Shown here piece by piece: positions 5,846 to 7,000 of a stretch of 7,000 bases of DNA (position 1 is its first letter; the number at the start of each line of letters is the position of its first letter). A program made the translations under genes and the position numbers. The notes under the pieces were generated by a model. The model was not told where the DNA came from. It ran no database searches and worked only from the letters and a program-made list of their open reading frames with translations. The stretch is taken from positions 3,849 through 10,848 of the forward strand of contig DMTU01000244.1 in NCBI GenBank assembly GCA_003476595.1, given 5' to 3'. The DNA is from Acidimicrobiaceae bacterium (GTDB taxonomy: Bacteria > Actinomycetota > Acidimicrobiia > Acidimicrobiales > Salinilacustritrichaceae).

Positions 5846-6925
5846 GTGAGCGCGACGGTGGACGACCTTCGACACGCGATCGACTGGTACGTCGAAGCCG
5901 TGCCAGCCGGATCGCTCTTCCCGCTCCAACCGCCGCCGAGCCCCGCAGAAGTCGAGGCTACGATCCTCGAGGCCGGATCTGCGATCTCACCGTTGCAGCT
6001 TCCCCCAGAGGTCGTGTGGCTGTGGCGCACGTGGGACCCGACGCGATTCACCGACCTGCCGTATCCGCGGCTCACGAGTCCGGACTTCGCGCTCCATTGC
6101 TGGCGGCAGGACGCATTGGAGTCCGGGCATCCCAAGATCCTGTTCCCAGTGGCCTACGAGAGCCACGGCTTCCTGCTCGTCGAGCTGGGCGAGGCGTATG
6201 AGCAGCCCGCGCCGATCTGGTACTACGCGTACGCGGACGAGGCGTTCGTCCTAAAGTACCCATCGCTGGCGAGTCTGTTCAGAGCCTGCGCCGAGGCCGT
6301 CGAGATCGCCGGAGCACGACCGCCATCAGACGACAACGATCGGTATGCCGTGTATGCCCCGCTGTTCGACGGCCCGACCTTCGACGCGATCGTGGAACGC
6401 CACTTCACTGCGTCGGCGCACGGCACACGTGAAAGGCGCGTCGCCATCGATCCGATGCTCGAGTGGCCGGACCATTGGCAACGCGCACAAGGACTTGACA
6501 GTGCGGCGCTGAAGCCGGAGGGCGCAACCCACACCGTGCGGGCTTTCGCAGAAGCCGCTGCGACATCTCCGCTGACCGGCCGGCTCGTCGGCGTCTTCCG
6601 GAGCCAGGGAGGAGGGTCCCTCGCCCCAGGAGGCGCCATGGCGTCGTTCGGGACCTTCACCGACCCGACCGGAACGATCCCCGTGCTCCTTCCGCACTCG
6701 GTACTCGACGTTGGCGGTCGGGACGGCACCATGGAGGTCGAGATCGAGATCGAAGCGACCACACCGATCCCGCCGATACCTGAACTCGACACACGAGACA
6801 TCCAGAACGCCGCGCTCTCCGGGGAGATCGCCAACGCACAGGCCCTCGGAGCGCAACTCGGTCACGCGCTCCACAACGCCGCGACCCAGATGCCCCTGAT
6901 CCGACGAATGATCCCCCTGCACTGA
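5846..6925 (+). CDS. SUKH (SMI1/KNR4-like) domain protein with an OB-like C-terminal region
   Basis: From GTG 5846 this encodes 359 residues with no signal peptide, so it is probably cytoplasmic. Residues about 3-155 resemble the SUKH superfamily: an N-terminal helix (VDDLRHAIDWYVEAV), SPAEVEATILEAG, LPPEVVWLWRTWD, then the strands ILFPVAYESHGFLLVELG and PAPIWYYAYADE, and a closing helix (SLASLFRACAEAVEIA). SUKH proteins often act as immunity proteins against toxin nucleases or deaminases, but no toxin gene is visible here. Residues about 243-303 (GRLVGVF, FGTFTDPTGTIPVLLPHS, MEVEIEIEA) have the rhythm of an OB fold. The C-terminus is a predicted amphipathic helix (IQNAALSGEIANAQALGAQL). The start is uncertain: the frame opens at ATG 5729, but the extra 39 residues are Arg-rich and overlap the 21-bp repeat; GTG 5858 is another option. 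Codons end in A or T far more often than in the large gene. Gene reality is likely; the SUKH label is moderate. Confidence 0.68.
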   Translation: MSATVDDLRHAIDWYVEAVPAGSLFPLQPPPSPAEVEATILEAGSAISPLQLPPEVVWLWRTWDPTRFTDLPYPRLTSPDFALHCWRQDALESGHPKILFPVAYESHGFLLVELGEAYEQPAPIWYYAYADEAFVLKYPSLASLFRACAEAVEIAGARPPSDDNDRYAVYAPLFDGPTFDAIVERHFTASAHGTRERRVAIDPMLEWPDHWQRAQGLDSAALKPEGATHTVRAFAEAAATSPLTGRLVGVFRSQGGGSLAPGGAMASFGTFTDPTGTIPVLLPHSVLDVGGRDGTMEVEIEIEATTPIPPIPELDTRDIQNAALSGEIANAQALGAQLGHALHNAATQMPLIRRMIPLH

Positions 6926-7000
6926 TCTCGAACTGACACCTAACCCCTGCCCGACCCGGACGGTCGCGCTGGAACCAAAGTGCCAGTGAGTATGGGGCTG
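6926..7000. other. Short 3' flank with a small hairpin
   Basis: After the SUKH stop, cgacc (6952-6956) pairs perfectly with ggtcg (6962-6966) around a five-base loop, 27 bases downstream of the stop. There is no T-run, so a role as a terminator is only a possibility. The ATG at 6992 is too close to the window edge to judge. Confidence 0.3.

Overview
The window is very GC-rich with almost exclusively G/C-ending codons in its main genes, and it encodes large secreted proteins of the type found in high-GC Actinomycetota. The C-terminal PxKF-type domain, the cysteine-bearing RTX repeats and the SEST-like SGNH hydrolase suggest an actinobacterium, possibly of the Acidimicrobiia type. That taxonomic guess is inference from protein style only.

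Layout. (1) Positions 2-766 hold the 3' part of an ISL3-family transposase running in from the left edge, followed immediately by a probable right terminal inverted repeat (about 767-788). (2) Positions 789-1381 hold no recognisable gene. They contain one copy of an exact 21-bp repeat with 5-bp palindromic arms (850-870), a long bulged hairpin (970-1000) and the probable leader of the next gene. (3) Positions 1382-4921 encode the centrepiece, an exported protein of about 1179 residues. In order it has a signal peptide, a NIDO (nidogen-like) domain, a spacer with an acidic Dx(D)xDG loop, an SGNH/GDSL hydrolase with S398, G529-N531 and H711, Ig-like and cadherin-like modules, seven RTX calcium-binding nonapeptides, and a C-terminal PxKF-type domain. 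(4) Positions 4918-5451 encode a 177-residue lipoprotein whose ATG overlaps the stop of the large gene (ATGA), so the two are translationally coupled. (5) Positions 5452-5845 are largely non-coding and carry the second copy of the 21-bp repeat (5716-5736). (6) Positions 5846-6925 encode a SUKH (SMI1/KNR4-like) protein with an unexplained C-terminal half containing an OB-like stretch. Its codon use is clearly more relaxed than that of the large gene. (7) The last 75 bases hold only a small hairpin.

How the parts may work together. The large gene and the lipoprotein form a two-gene envelope operon: a calcium-stabilised, adhesin-like extracellular esterase or acyl-hydrolase co-translated with a membrane-anchored partner of unknown role. 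The SUKH gene looks like an independent, possibly acquired gene. SUKH proteins are often immunity proteins of polymorphic toxins, but no toxin is visible here. I see no CRISPR array, phage gene, RNA gene or recognisable defence system. The most unusual items are the domain architecture of the large protein, its coupled lipoprotein, the SUKH fusion and the paired 21-bp repeat.
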